Shown piece after piece: positions 26,806 to 35,310 of a stretch of 64,000 bases of DNA. How positions within the stretch are numbered: position 1 is the stretch's first letter; the number at the start of each line of letters is the position of its first letter. The stretch covers positions 2,170,001 through 2,234,000 of the forward strand of contig CP040678.1 of assembly GCA_005954745.1 (NCBI GenBank). The letters run 5' to 3'. A program made the position numbers and the translations under genes. Origin of the DNA: Halostella pelagica. GTDB taxonomy: Archaea; Halobacteriota; Halobacteria; Halobacteriales; Natronoarchaeaceae. Under the pieces are notes generated by a model. It did no database searches. It had not been told where the DNA came from and worked only from the letters and a program-made list of their open reading frames with translations.

Positions 26806-27303
26806 ATGACCAGTAAGAAACGACGCCAGCGCGGCTCTCGAACGCACAGCGGCGGTAGTCACAAGAACCGCCGCGGCGCCGGCCATCGGGGCGGGCGCGG
26901 GCGCGCAGGCCGCGACAAGCACGAGTTCCACAACTACGAACCGCTCGGCAAACACGGCTTCAAACGGCCGCAGTCCGTTCAGGAGGAGGTCCTGACTATC
27001 GACGTCCAGAAACTCGACGAGGACGCCGTCGTCTACGCGGCGGACGACCTCGCCGAGGAGACCGACGGCGGCTACGAACTCGACGTACGCGACATCGTCG
27101 AGGACGGGTACGAGGCCGACGCGGTGAAGGTACTCGGTAACGGACAGGTCCGCAACGAACTGACGGTCGTCGCCGACGCGTTCTCCGCGAGCGCTCGCGC
27201 GCTCGTCGAGGAAGCGGGCGGCGAGGCCGTTCTCAGCGACCGCGCCGAAACGGCCGACGACGAACCAGAAGACGTATCCCAAGCCGACGAAGACGGAGAG
27301 TAA
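26806..27303 (+). CDS. rpl15: 50S ribosomal protein L15
   Basis: The 165-aa uL15 has the Gly/Arg-rich N-terminus SKKRRQRGSRTHSGGSHKNRRGAGHRGGRGRAGR, then FHNYEPLGKHGFKRP, and a KVLGNGQVRNELTVVADAFSASARALVEEAGG C-terminal domain. Complete. secY follows after three bases. Confidence 0.97.
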   Translation: MTSKKRRQRGSRTHSGGSHKNRRGAGHRGGRGRAGRDKHEFHNYEPLGKHGFKRPQSVQEEVLTIDVQKLDEDAVVYAADDLAEETDGGYELDVRDIVEDGYEADAVKVLGNGQVRNELTVVADAFSASARALVEEAGGEAVLSDRAETADDEPEDVSQADEDGE

Positions 27304-27306
27304 GAC

Positions 27307-28743
27307 ATGGGATGGAAGGAGGCTGCCGAACCGGTCCTTACCCGCATGCCCTCTGTGGAGCGACCGGAAGGGCACGTACCGTTCAAACGGAAACTAGGCT
27401 GGACCGCGGGCGTACTGGTGCTGTATTTCTTCTTAACGAACGTACAGCTGTACGGTCTCGCGACCGGCGGTGGCGGTGACATCTATCAACAGTTCCGGTC
27501 GATCCTGGCCGGGTCGCAGGGGTCGGTCCTGCAAGTCGGTATCGGACCGATCGTCACTGCGAGCATCGTCTTGCAGTTGCTCGGCGGTGCGAATCTGCTC
27601 GGACTAGACACCGACGACCCGCGCGACCAGATCCTGTATCAGGGTCTCCAGAAGGTGCTGGTCCTCGTCATGACGGTCCTCACCGCCGCGCCGATGGTGT
27701 TCACCGGCGGCTTCTTGCCCGCGGGAACGATCAATCTCGGCGGTACGTCGCTCGGACCGGGTGCCGTCCAGTGGGTCATATTCGGCCAGATCATCGTCGG
27801 CGGTATCCTCATCCTGTTCATGGACGAGATCATCTCGAAGTGGGGCGTCGGCAGCGGGATCGGCCTGTTCATCATCGCCGGCGTGAGCCAGCGACTGATG
27901 GGCGGTCTCATCGGCTCGAACGGCCTGCTGATGAGCTGGTACGATATCGCCGTCGGCGAGACCGCAATCGGTCCCATCGCCGGTCAGGGTCTGTACGCGC
28001 TGATCCTCGGCGAGGGCCAACTGCTCGCGCTGCTGACGACGTTGCTCATCTTCGCAATCGTCGTGTACGCGGAAAGCGTCCGGGTCGAGATACCCCTGAG
28101 CCACGCTCGCGTGAAAGGCGCACGTGGTCGCTTCCCCGTCAAGCTCATCTACGCGAGCGTCCTGCCGATGATCCTCGTCCGCGCGCTGCAGGCGAACCTG
28201 CAGTTCCTCGGACAGATCCTCCAGAGTACGATGGAGATGCCATCGTGGCTGGGTGTGTACGCCGACGGCCAGCCGGTCGGCGGCCTGTTCTACTACATTG
28301 CACCGATCCAGCGACCGGAAGACTGGATGTGGTGGTCCGGAGTCACACAGGAAACCTGGCAGGTGCTCATCCGCATCGGCATCGACCTGACGTTCATGAT
28401 CGTCGGCGGAGCGATATTCGCCATCTTCTGGGTCGAGACGACCGACATGGGCCCCGAAGCCACGGCGAAGCAGATCCAGAACTCCGGGATGCAGATCCCC
28501 GGATTCCGACAGAACATCGGCGTCATCGAGAAGGTGATGGAGCGGTACATTCCGCAGGTCACCGTCATCGGCGGCGCTCTCGTCGGACTGCTCGCGGTCA
28601 TGGCGAACATGCTCGGCACCATCGGCGGCGTCTCCGGTACCGGGTTGCTGCTGACGGTCTCTATCACGTACAAGTTGTACGAGGAGATCGCAGAAGAGCA
28701 ACTCATGGAGATGCACCCGATGATGCGCCAGATGTTCGGGTAA
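27307..28743 (+). CDS. secY: Preprotein translocase subunit SecY
   Basis: The 478-aa SecY/Sec61-alpha has about ten membrane helices, the early MPSVERPEGHVPFKRKLGWT segment, TVLTAAPMVFTGGFLPAG, DEIISKWGVGSGIGLFI, and AKQIQNSGMQIPGFRQNIGVIEKVMERYIPQVTVIGG. It forms the protein-conducting channel for the ribosomes this operon builds. The last seven codons and part of the stop are repeated exactly at 30303-30325, and the stop here (TAA at 28741-28743) is followed by foreign sequence: an element has inserted at the 3' end and rebuilt the gene. The pre-insertion stop was most likely TAG, as beyond the right repeat. Confidence 0.97.
   Translation: MGWKEAAEPVLTRMPSVERPEGHVPFKRKLGWTAGVLVLYFFLTNVQLYGLATGGGGDIYQQFRSILAGSQGSVLQVGIGPIVTASIVLQLLGGANLLGLDTDDPRDQILYQGLQKVLVLVMTVLTAAPMVFTGGFLPAGTINLGGTSLGPGAVQWVIFGQIIVGGILILFMDEIISKWGVGSGIGLFIIAGVSQRLMGGLIGSNGLLMSWYDIAVGETAIGPIAGQGLYALILGEGQLLALLTTLLIFAIVVYAESVRVEIPLSHARVKGARGRFPVKLIYASVLPMILVRALQANLQFLGQILQSTMEMPSWLGVYADGQPVGGLFYYIAPIQRPEDWMWWSGVTQETWQVLIRIGIDLTFMIVGGAIFAIFWVETTDMGPEATAKQIQNSGMQIPGFRQNIGVIEKVMERYIPQVTVIGGALVGLLAVMANMLGTIGGVSGTGLLLTVSITYKLYEEIAEEQLMEMHPMMRQMFG
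28720..28742 (+). repeat. Left attachment-like direct repeat (attL) in secY 3' end
   Basis: 23 bases beginning ATGATGCGCCAGATG and ending TCGGGTA, covering the last seven sense codons of secY and the first two bases of its stop. The identical 23-mer occurs at 30303-30325. The flanking bases differ on both sides. Confidence 0.9.
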
Positions 28744-28745
28744 TT

Positions 28746-28766
28746 GGGGACACGCGCTGTGTCCCC
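28746..28766 (+). terminator. Hairpin after secY
   Basis: GGGGACAC and GTGTCCCC form a perfect 8-bp stem around GCGCT, followed by CGGTCTTTATTTC. It probably ends secY transcripts at the left edge of the inserted element. Confidence 0.65.
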
Positions 28767-28800
28767 GGTCTTTATTTCATAGTTCCGCGTAGCCGTTGCT

Positions 28801-29012
28801 ATGCCTGACGGCTCTCACAACAAAGTCAAACTCAACGTCCGAGTCACTCCTGAAAAGAAAAAGGAGTGGCAGGACGCACTCGACGACGGTCAAACCTATC
28901 GTCACTCGTCCGAACGGCGATAGACAAAGAGACCAATATGGAGTACATTCCGCGCGAGACAATTGAGGATTTTGACGCTGAAGTCGAAGTGGATTTGAGC
29001 GGCACTGTCTAG
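28801..29012 (+). pseudogene. Frameshifted, truncated ribbon-helix-helix protein
   Basis: Frame one gives MPDGSHNKVKLNVRVTPEKKKEWQDALDDG and then loses its sense. The frame one base back, from about 28890, continues with SNLSSLVRTAIDKETNMEYI and an acidic segment, which is the expected tail of a haloarchaeal RHH DNA-binding protein. The switch lies between about 28888 and 28896. The second frame then runs into the terminal repeat of the IS element and stops at 29010-29012. So the gene has a frameshift and an IS-truncated C-terminus. RHH proteins of this sort are often repressors on plasmids and viruses. Confidence 0.65.
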
Positions 29013-29742
29013 TTGGGGGTTGAGAAGTGAGCAGGCCGTAGCGAGAGGTGTTCATGACACTCGCAGACCTGCTCAGAGAAACGTTAGAAACGGACAGTCA
29101 AGATGTTTGGGAGAACGAGCGCACCCCGACACCCGTCAGGCGATTTGGGGTGCGTCTCCATGCGGCGGGGCTGTCGGTCAGGGAGACGGTTGCGATCTTA
29201 GACCTGCTGGGTGTCGATCGCTCTCACGGTGCGGTCTGGAACTGGGTTCATACACTGTCTGAAGCCCAGAGCGACCCGCCGACGGCGCAGCCGTCGCGGG
29301 TCGCGGTCGACGAGAAACAAATCACTGTTGACGGAGAAAAGAAATGGCTCTACGCCGCTATCGACGCAGAATCGAAGCTGTTACTCGAAGTTGACGTGTT
29401 CAGCCGCCGCGGGACCGACCCCGCGGCGGCGTTCCTGCACCGACTCACCGAAAAACACGATATCGCCGACACAGAGTTTCTCGTTGATGCTGGTGGCTAT
29501 CTGACTTCCCTCGTCCGTCACGAATTGAGCGGTCAACTCGACTACCAGATCCGGAACCACATCGGAAAATGGTTCCAGACTGTCACCATGCGAATTGACC
29601 GCTTTCACTCCTTCTGGAGGGGCAGTCAATCTAGCGCGAAACAGTGGTTACGACGCTTCAGACACCACTACAACCACGAAAGGCCGAACCAAGCACTCGA
29701 CGGACGAACGCCAGCTGAGGAAGTTCAGAACTAGACAGTGCC
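29001..29742 (+). mobile_element. IS6-family insertion sequence
   Basis: A 742-base element with 14-bp perfect terminal inverted repeats: GGCACTGTCTAGTT at 29001-29014 and its complement at 29729-29742. It carries one DDE transposase. The 8 bases outside the ends (ATTTGAGC left, CGGGCTAA right) do not match, so the usual 8-bp target duplication is missing. Confidence 0.9.
29054..29734 (+). CDS. IS6-family transposase
   Basis: About 226 aa from ATG 29054 (a GTG two codons upstream is possible). The N-terminal region has RRFGVRLHAAGLSVRETVAILDLLGVDRSHGAVWNW, the helix-turn-helix part of the family. The DDE residues are the Asp in VAVDEKQI, the Asp in FLVDAGGYL and the Glu in HYNHERPNQALDG. The frame is intact from end to end, so the copy may be active. 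IS6 elements transpose replicatively and can delete neighbouring DNA. Confidence 0.92.
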   Translation: MTLADLLRETLETDSQDVWENERTPTPVRRFGVRLHAAGLSVRETVAILDLLGVDRSHGAVWNWVHTLSEAQSDPPTAQPSRVAVDEKQITVDGEKKWLYAAIDAESKLLLEVDVFSRRGTDPAAAFLHRLTEKHDIADTEFLVDAGGYLTSLVRHELSGQLDYQIRNHIGKWFQTVTMRIDRFHSFWRGSQSSAKQWLRRFRHHYNHERPNQALDGRTPAEEVQN

Positions 29743-29800
29743 CGGGCTAAACAGCTATTCTCCTCCTTATAGGGGTTTCAGTATGACGGCGGAACAGTCG

Positions 29801-30181
29801 TTATAGTTCGTTGTACCTCTGTTCAACGGCCAGCACGTCGTCGAGGAATTGTCCTGTCTGGTCCTCCCCTACATACACATTGTGAATACACAGAGAACGA
29901 ATCGTCGCCTCACTTCGATCATAGGCCTCCGCTGTTTGAGTCAGTGCTCTATCTAACCTGCTCTCCTCTTTAGACCGGTATGCTTCTCCCTCATCGTCGC
30001 GTTTCACGGGTGTCCCTTCCAAATCAACGAAGCGCCGACAAACAGAAACGCGATATCTCGATCCATTCTTATCATCCGTAAGCGGCGGAAAAATCTCGCT
30101 ACAGAGCATCTGGAGCTTCTCGTCGTCAGTCAACTCCGATTCTTGTGACTGTATCTTACTCAAGAGGCTCGAAATATCCAT
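29801..30181 (-). CDS. Unknown 126-aa protein of the secY element
   Basis: The product begins MDISSLLSKIQSQESELTDDEKLQMLCSEIFPPL and has a soluble, mostly helical look with several charged stretches (GEAYRSKEESRLDRALTQTAEAYDRSEATIRSL). No membrane segment and no motif I can name. It is the only intact non-transposase gene of the inserted element and runs towards the IS. AT-richer than the ribosomal genes. Function unknown. Confidence 0.5.
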   Translation of the reverse strand: MDISSLLSKIQSQESELTDDEKLQMLCSEIFPPLTDDKNGSRYRVSVCRRFVDLEGTPVKRDDEGEAYRSKEESRLDRALTQTAEAYDRSEATIRSLCIHNVYVGEDQTGQFLDDVLAVEQRYNEL

Positions 30182-30302
30182 GCGGAATGCCAGGTGCTTC
30201 TAAGTAATATACCAAATGGTTGTTTTGACCGATGCGTGATTCGTCGATAGATAGCGCATACAATAGTTCTCTTTGGGTCCCTAACGTGTGCCCGTTAAAT
30301 CT

Positions 30303-30325
30303 ATGATGCGCCAGATGTTCGGGTA
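30303..30325 (+). repeat. Right attachment-like direct repeat (attR)
   Basis: Perfect copy of 28720-28742 (the last secY codons), followed by G, which restores a TAG stop, and then the old downstream sequence. Confidence 0.9.
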
Positions 30326-30399
30326 GAACGGACCCCGGCCCGTTCGGAGTTGGTCGACGGGCATTTCCGCCCGACCACGGCGTTTCGTTTTTTCTTTCA
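30326..30399 (+). terminator. Probable ancestral terminator of the S10/spc-secY operon
   Basis: GAACGG (30326-30331) pairs with CCGTTC (30340-30345). A second stem pairs 30352-30354 and 30358-30362 with 30369-30376. Then GTTTCGTTTTTTCTTTC follows at about 30383-30399. The position right after the second copy of the secY end suggests this is where the operon ended before insertion. Confidence 0.6.
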
Positions 30400-30928
30400 C
30401 GAGACGAGTCGTATCGTTCACGGTGACTGGCGAGTCTCACTGTTAGTTTCGCGTTTCTCCGCGTCACGGGCGAACTGCCGGCTCTCGTCGAGACAGTCTC
30501 CCTCGGCACGAACACCGAGTATCCCGTACTGAGGTCGGATAGCTCTGACCCGGTTCCGACACCGAACGGAACGGTGTGGCTGTGTGAAGACGACAGTCAC
30601 GACGTTCTGTTTCTGTAGCTTTGCTCTCTCCACCACACACACTCAGGACACCGACGCCCACGACCGGGTAAGCGACTGCGAGTACCGCGGTCCGGTCGAA
30701 CCCTCGGTGACCCATTCGAATCGGTCGAACTGGGGACCGTCACTGATGACGTACTCGAGGGCCTGCGGATTCAGATCCGGAAGAGTGGGCAACGTTCACG
30801 CTCCACGTTGCGTGCAAGTAACAGTATGTTCTACCCCGTTCTGACCGCACCTTGCTGCTCCTGGCGCTCGCTCGGGACTCGAACAGTCCGGACGTTACGG
30901 CTCGGTAGAAAAGGGATCGACTCGGCCG
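30400..30928. other. Gene-free stretch between secY element and regulator
   Basis: About 530 bases with only short frames of unconvincing composition on both strands. I see no tRNA, repeat or conserved protein here. It may be gene debris. Confidence 0.5.
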
Positions 30929-33874
30929 CTACCTCGACTTCGCCTCGAACAGTTGGCGGTACAGTTTCCGCTGTGCGGCGCGCAGGTGGTTGTTGAACGT
31001 CGGTTGGGTGATGTCCATGCTCGCTGCTATCTCGCTGCCGGTTCTGGTCCGGGGGTTCTCGAAGTAGCCGCTGAAATACGCCGTCTGTATCGTCTCTAAC
31101 TGACGCGCTGTGAGTTCGTCGGTCAGCGTGGCGTGGAACTCGGTCTGAGTTCGTTCCGGCCGTTCACGGGTTCGCTTGGCGGTGACTTCCGCGGCCGGGC
31201 ATTCGGCTTTGAACGCAGAGACGAACTCGCGGATCTCGGCGTCGGCGGCGACGTGCAACGAGACTATCGCGTCGTCGTCCGTCACCTGAAACTCATTGAT
31301 CCGGCCGCCGTGTGCCAGAACGGTATCGACCAGGCTTTCCGAAGTCAGTTCTGCCTCGAACAGACAGATCTGTTTCCCGTCCTCAGTTCGGTCCGAAAGG
31401 AGTTTGAGCCCGTCGACGGGCAAACTGGAGACGTAGTCCCGAACGACGCCGGGGGAGACGCCGCAGGTAGTGAAAAAACCGCGTACTCTGCCGTTTGCCT
31501 GCGGAACAGCGTATTCGTAGGCGAACTCACAGCCGGTTTCGTCCACCAGTTCGACGATACCGTTGTCGGTGTCCGAGAGGGAGAACTTCAGCTCCGTCAC
31601 CTCGTTACTGACAAGCGCCTTCTTGCTCTCGACGGCGTTGATAGCGTACGCGATGGTGTCGCTCAACTCGTCGAGGACGGTCCATTCGAGGTCGTCGAAG
31701 ACGCCTGCCTGGTCGGCGTAGAGGGTGAGAACGCCGAACAGCGTCTCTTCATGGACCAGCGGTAAGGAGATGACGGCGTGAAAGCCGCGACTGAGCGCCG
31801 CCCGTCGCCACGGCTCGAACGGCGGGTCTTCGAGTATCTTGTTTACGATCTGGGGCGTCCCTGTTCTGGCTGCCCGGACTGACGGGGGGCCACCGTCGGT
31901 AGAACCACCGGCGTCTATGTGAACTGCATCGAGATAGCCGTTCTTCGCGCCGGCAGAAGCGTTCGGCGTTAGCTCGCCGGTCACCGGGTCGTGTTTTCCG
32001 AACCACGCGAGTTCGTACGGACCGGCGTCCGTCAGTTCGCGACAGACGACGTCGACGATCTCGGCACGCCCCGACGCGCTGACGAGCGCCTGGTCGATCC
32101 GCCGGATGGTCCTATTGATCCGTCGAAGCCGTTCGAGCGATCCGTTCTGTTCTTCGAGGCGGTTCTCGCGCTCGTGCAACTGCTGTTCGCGGTTGGCTCT
32201 GTCCAGCGCCGCGTTGACGTTGCCTGCGACGGTTTCGACGAATTCGAGGTTGGCCTGGCCGAACCCGCCGTTCCCGGTCGAACCGGCGAGTAACACGCCG
32301 TGAGTACCAAGCGGAAGGGCGACGACTTCCGTGACCCGTGGGTGGAGTACCTCGTCGGTCTTGCGGAGTGGGTCCAGCGTTTGCTTTCGCTTGTTCTCGG
32401 CGAACGCCTGCCAACCGATCCCTTGCCCCGTGTCGAACGCGGACGTCGCCCGAACCAGATCCGCTGCGTGGTCGGTCGACGCTTCGGGCTCCAGCGATCC
32501 GTCCGCGGGATCGTACAGCGCGACGCTCGCGACGGTAAGATCGAGGTGATCGCTTGCAGCGTCGATGACGTAGTCGCTTACCTCCGCGGCCGTCTCGGCG
32601 TTCATCAACTCCTGTGTTAGGTCGTTGAGCGCCGCCAGCCGGTCCTCCCGCTGTGTCCGTTCGAGTTCGTTGCTCAGCCATTGGCCCATGAATTCGAGGA
32701 ACGTGTACTCATCGTCGGTGAACGTCCCGCTGTGTGAGTCTTTGGAGGCAAAACACAGCGTTCCGTACGTGTCCTTTCCAGCAGTGACGGTGGTTCCCAG
32801 ATACGCGTCGAGTTCGTACTTCTCGTACGCAGGGTCTCCTTTCCATCCCTGGGACGGCGCGTCCGTCACGCCGAGGGGATCACTCGAACCGAGTAGGCGG
32901 TGACAGTAGGTGTCTTCCAGAGTCGCTACTGACCCCGGCTGGATCTCGTCGTGGGATCCGACAACGTCGACTACTTCGAACGTCTCGTCGTCGACCCGCG
33001 CGAAGAACCCGATGTCGAGGCCGAACCGCTCGCGCCCCACCTCCAGCAGTGCAGTCATTTTCTCATCGAACGAGAGGTCCGGGTCGGACATCGCATCGTA
33101 CAGGGTTCGGAGGGACCGCTCGCGAGCCTGGAGCGTGGTCCGCGCCTCGGTGCGGTCACCGAGCGTCCGCATCATCTGATCGACCTCGCGATCCGGCCGT
33201 TCCGGGCCGAAGAACTCCTCGGGCGGCGTGTAATAGAAGTTCTGGCAGACCATCCCGTCGTAGATCAGATGTGGGTGGGATTTGACGATGTCGCGAATGA
33301 TCTCTGCCGGGAACCGCTTTCGATTGTACTGACACAGCGCAATGCAGTTCTCGTCGGGAATGAGTCGGTTGAGTTTCCCCTCGTACTCGATCAGGTCGTC
33401 CATTTCGGGATCGTCGCCCAAGATCCACGTCATCTCGCCGGTGATCCGAAGCGCTTCGTACTCCTCCTGGGCCGCATCGATAGTCTCCGAGAGGAACTCG
33501 ATCATCTCGTCCGGGTCGAACGACCCATCCCGGAGATAGGTATCTTGCTTCGAATGGATCGTCAGCGCCCCGGATTCCAGCGCGGCGTCGACGTCGACGC
33601 CGCCCTCCCGTAACGCGGTCATCACGTCCTCTTTCGAGTTCTCGTCGACGATGTACAGGCACCGCTCGTCGCGTTCGAGCCCCTGGCGCGTAAACGGCAC
33701 CGCGGCCGCGAACTGCTCCGTTTGGTTCTCGTAGATGAGCGCCAGATGGTCGTTGGACTCGTGTCCATCGAGTTCCTCGACGGGCCCGCGGAACTCAGAA
33801 CTCGACTGAAGGGCTCGCAGACCGCTTTCGAGACTCAGTACGTCAGTACGATCGGCATTCTTTGAAGTTAGCAT
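30929..33874 (-). CDS. MEDS-GAF-GAF-GAF-HTH_10 (bat-type) transcription regulator
   Basis: This 981-aa regulator has, in order: a MEDS sensory domain (about residues 35-230, HLALIYENQTEQFAAAVPFTRQGLERDERCLYIVDE), GAF-like domains at about 255-420 (YDAMSDPDLSFDEKMTALLEVGRERFGLDIGFFARV), 425-580 and 600-760, then a bacterio-opsin-activator-type region and a C-terminal HTH_10 (LTARQLETIQTAYFSGYFENPRTRTGSEIAASMDITQPTFNNHLRAAQRKL). MEDS domains bind small ligands in DcmR and related proteins; GAF domains may sense light, redox or ligands. No kinase domain, so it is a one-component sensor-regulator. Targets unknown; it stands alone. Confidence 0.85.
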   Translation of the reverse strand: MLTSKNADRTDVLSLESGLRALQSSSEFRGPVEELDGHESNDHLALIYENQTEQFAAAVPFTRQGLERDERCLYIVDENSKEDVMTALREGGVDVDAALESGALTIHSKQDTYLRDGSFDPDEMIEFLSETIDAAQEEYEALRITGEMTWILGDDPEMDDLIEYEGKLNRLIPDENCIALCQYNRKRFPAEIIRDIVKSHPHLIYDGMVCQNFYYTPPEEFFGPERPDREVDQMMRTLGDRTEARTTLQARERSLRTLYDAMSDPDLSFDEKMTALLEVGRERFGLDIGFFARVDDETFEVVDVVGSHDEIQPGSVATLEDTYCHRLLGSSDPLGVTDAPSQGWKGDPAYEKYELDAYLGTTVTAGKDTYGTLCFASKDSHSGTFTDDEYTFLEFMGQWLSNELERTQREDRLAALNDLTQELMNAETAAEVSDYVIDAASDHLDLTVASVALYDPADGSLEPEASTDHAADLVRATSAFDTGQGIGWQAFAENKRKQTLDPLRKTDEVLHPRVTEVVALPLGTHGVLLAGSTGNGGFGQANLEFVETVAGNVNAALDRANREQQLHERENRLEEQNGSLERLRRINRTIRRIDQALVSASGRAEIVDVVCRELTDAGPYELAWFGKHDPVTGELTPNASAGAKNGYLDAVHIDAGGSTDGGPPSVRAARTGTPQIVNKILEDPPFEPWRRAALSRGFHAVISLPLVHEETLFGVLTLYADQAGVFDDLEWTVLDELSDTIAYAINAVESKKALVSNEVTELKFSLSDTDNGIVELVDETGCEFAYEYAVPQANGRVRGFFTTCGVSPGVVRDYVSSLPVDGLKLLSDRTEDGKQICLFEAELTSESLVDTVLAHGGRINEFQVTDDDAIVSLHVAADAEIREFVSAFKAECPAAEVTAKRTRERPERTQTEFHATLTDELTARQLETIQTAYFSGYFENPRTRTGSEIAASMDITQPTFNNHLRAAQRKLYRQLFEAKSR

Positions 33875-34308
33875 GGTGTAGAGTGGTCGAAATCAGCACG
33901 TCCTCGCCGCAGGTCGGACCGGGTCGTCGAAGGACCAACGTCACCCGTTCACTGCGGGGGTTTTCAGTGTGCGGACAGATGACTCGATGAACGGCACGGA
34001 GCAGTGAATTGGATCCGACATCTAGTTTTGTTGTCCGGTTCGGTCCGCACACGGGAAACGGGTTACTACCTTCGTTCAGTAGATGGGGAAATGAGCTATT
34101 AGGGGATAAACGCAGCGCCAACTGTCGAATAGAGACGATCTTACGGTCGAATAGCTACTCGAAAGATGAGGCGTCAGATCGGGTCACCTATATCTATATC
34201 GACATTTCAAACCGAGGAGAAAGCGGCCTCCCGCCGGTGACGAACACGAGGGATCGCCGCTGACGGAGAGTAGTAGAGTTATTACGATGGGTGGTCACGG
34301 TCAGATAG
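33875..34308. other. Divergent intergenic region
   Basis: 434 bases between the large regulator and the Dam-type gene, with AT-rich patches (CTATATCTATATCGAC about 34189-34204) and the Dam promoter at its right end. No gene seen. Confidence 0.5.
34278..34285 (+). promoter_or_regulatory. TATA box of Dam-type gene
   Basis: GTTATTAC is centred about 27 bases before the ATG at 34309, again fitting a leaderless message. Confidence 0.5.
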
Positions 34309-35172
34309 ATGGTCGAACCTGTCCTGAAGTGGGCGGGCGGCAAACGCCAACTTCTCTCGGAGATAACCGCTCGCTTCCCGGTCGCTCCCGACCGTTACCA
34401 CGAACCCTTCGTCGGCGGCGGCGCGGTGTTTTTCCACGTCGAACCCGACGGCGGGACGATCAACGACATCAACGAACGACTGGTCAACTTCTACCGGGTC
34501 ATCCGCGAGTCGCCGGACGCGCTCGTCGCGGAGAACCGGACGCACGAACACTCGGACGACTACTACTACGATGCCCGCGACGAGTTCAACGAACTTCACG
34601 GGGTCGCCGAGAAAACCGAGACACAGTCCGTTCGCGAGGCGAGTCTCCTCCTCTATTTGAACCGGACCTGCTTCAACGGCCTCTACCGCGAGAACGCCGA
34701 TGGGGAGTTCAACGTCCCAGTCGGCCGGTACGCGAATCCGAACTGGGTGCAGGCGGAGCGTATTCGTGCAGCGAGCGAGACGCTAGACGGCGTGACGATC
34801 AACAACGACGACTTCGAGTACGTGCTGACGGAAGCGACTGCGGGAGATCTCGTCTACTTCGATCCGCCCTATCAGCCGGTTTCGACCACCGCGAACTTCA
34901 ACGACTATCACGCCGACGGGTTCGACAAGGACGACCAGCGCCGCCTCCGCGACCTGGCCGCGGCGCTCGACGACGAGGGCGTCCACGTCGTCGTCTCGAA
35001 CTCCCCGCCGGTTGCGGACCTGTACGAGGACCTGCCGTCGTTCGAAGTGGACGTGGTCGATGCGACCCGGGCGATAAACAGCGACGGCGACGAGCGCGGC
35101 GAGGTAGCGGAAGTTCTCATCACGAACGTACCTCAGGCAAACCGACGGCGCACCACGCTGTCGGAGTTCTAA
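34309..35172 (+). CDS. dam: Dam-family DNA adenine N6-methyltransferase (D12 class)
   Basis: This 287-aa protein has all landmarks of Dam/D12-class enzymes: KWAGGKRQLL at 7-16 and EPFVGGGAVF at 32-41 (SAM binding), LNRTCFNGLYR at 118-128, and the catalytic DPPY at 185-188. The target is likely a short site such as GATC, but sequence alone cannot prove it. No restriction enzyme lies next to it, so it looks like an orphan methylase, perhaps for regulation or replication control. The N-terminus is complete. Confidence 0.88.
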   Translation: MVEPVLKWAGGKRQLLSEITARFPVAPDRYHEPFVGGGAVFFHVEPDGGTINDINERLVNFYRVIRESPDALVAENRTHEHSDDYYYDARDEFNELHGVAEKTETQSVREASLLLYLNRTCFNGLYRENADGEFNVPVGRYANPNWVQAERIRAASETLDGVTINNDDFEYVLTEATAGDLVYFDPPYQPVSTTANFNDYHADGFDKDDQRRLRDLAAALDDEGVHVVVSNSPPVADLYEDLPSFEVDVVDATRAINSDGDERGEVAEVLITNVPQANRRRTTLSEF

Positions 35173-35310
35173 CCCGCGGCGTCCGAGTCGCGACACCCGT
35201 GACGACAGCGCGATGATCTCTCTGCCGTTCGAGGTAGACCACTGGACCGCCTTTCGGAGTCGGCTCCCGGTCGGACGCCGCGTCAAAAAAGTCCGCTCAG
35301 CCGTCGTCGG

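Larger units (their letters stand above)
28720..30325. mobile_element. Integrated element remnant at the 3' end of secY
   Basis: A 1,583-base unit bounded by 23-bp perfect direct repeats. The left repeat is the true 3' end of secY. After the right repeat come a TAG stop and two hairpins with a T-run that look like the original operon terminator. Contents in order: a hairpin terminator, a frameshifted RHH gene, an IS6-family element and an unknown leftward gene. This is the layout of site-specific integration at a gene 3' end, known for tRNA genes, but here in a protein gene. No integrase is present, so it is either a decayed element or one moved in trans. Composition is more AT-rich than the operon. 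Confidence 0.8.

Noticed and set aside
25703-26806. 367-codon minus-strand frame opposite S5-L30
   Set aside because: Shadow of conserved ribosomal protein genes.
28938-29012. Separate 24-aa gene before the IS
   Set aside because: It is better explained as the frameshifted tail of the RHH pseudogene.
30156-30515. 119-codon minus-strand frame across the right repeat of the secY element
   Set aside because: It spans the attachment repeat and terminator and has no family features; an older host gene cannot be there if the region was the operon end.
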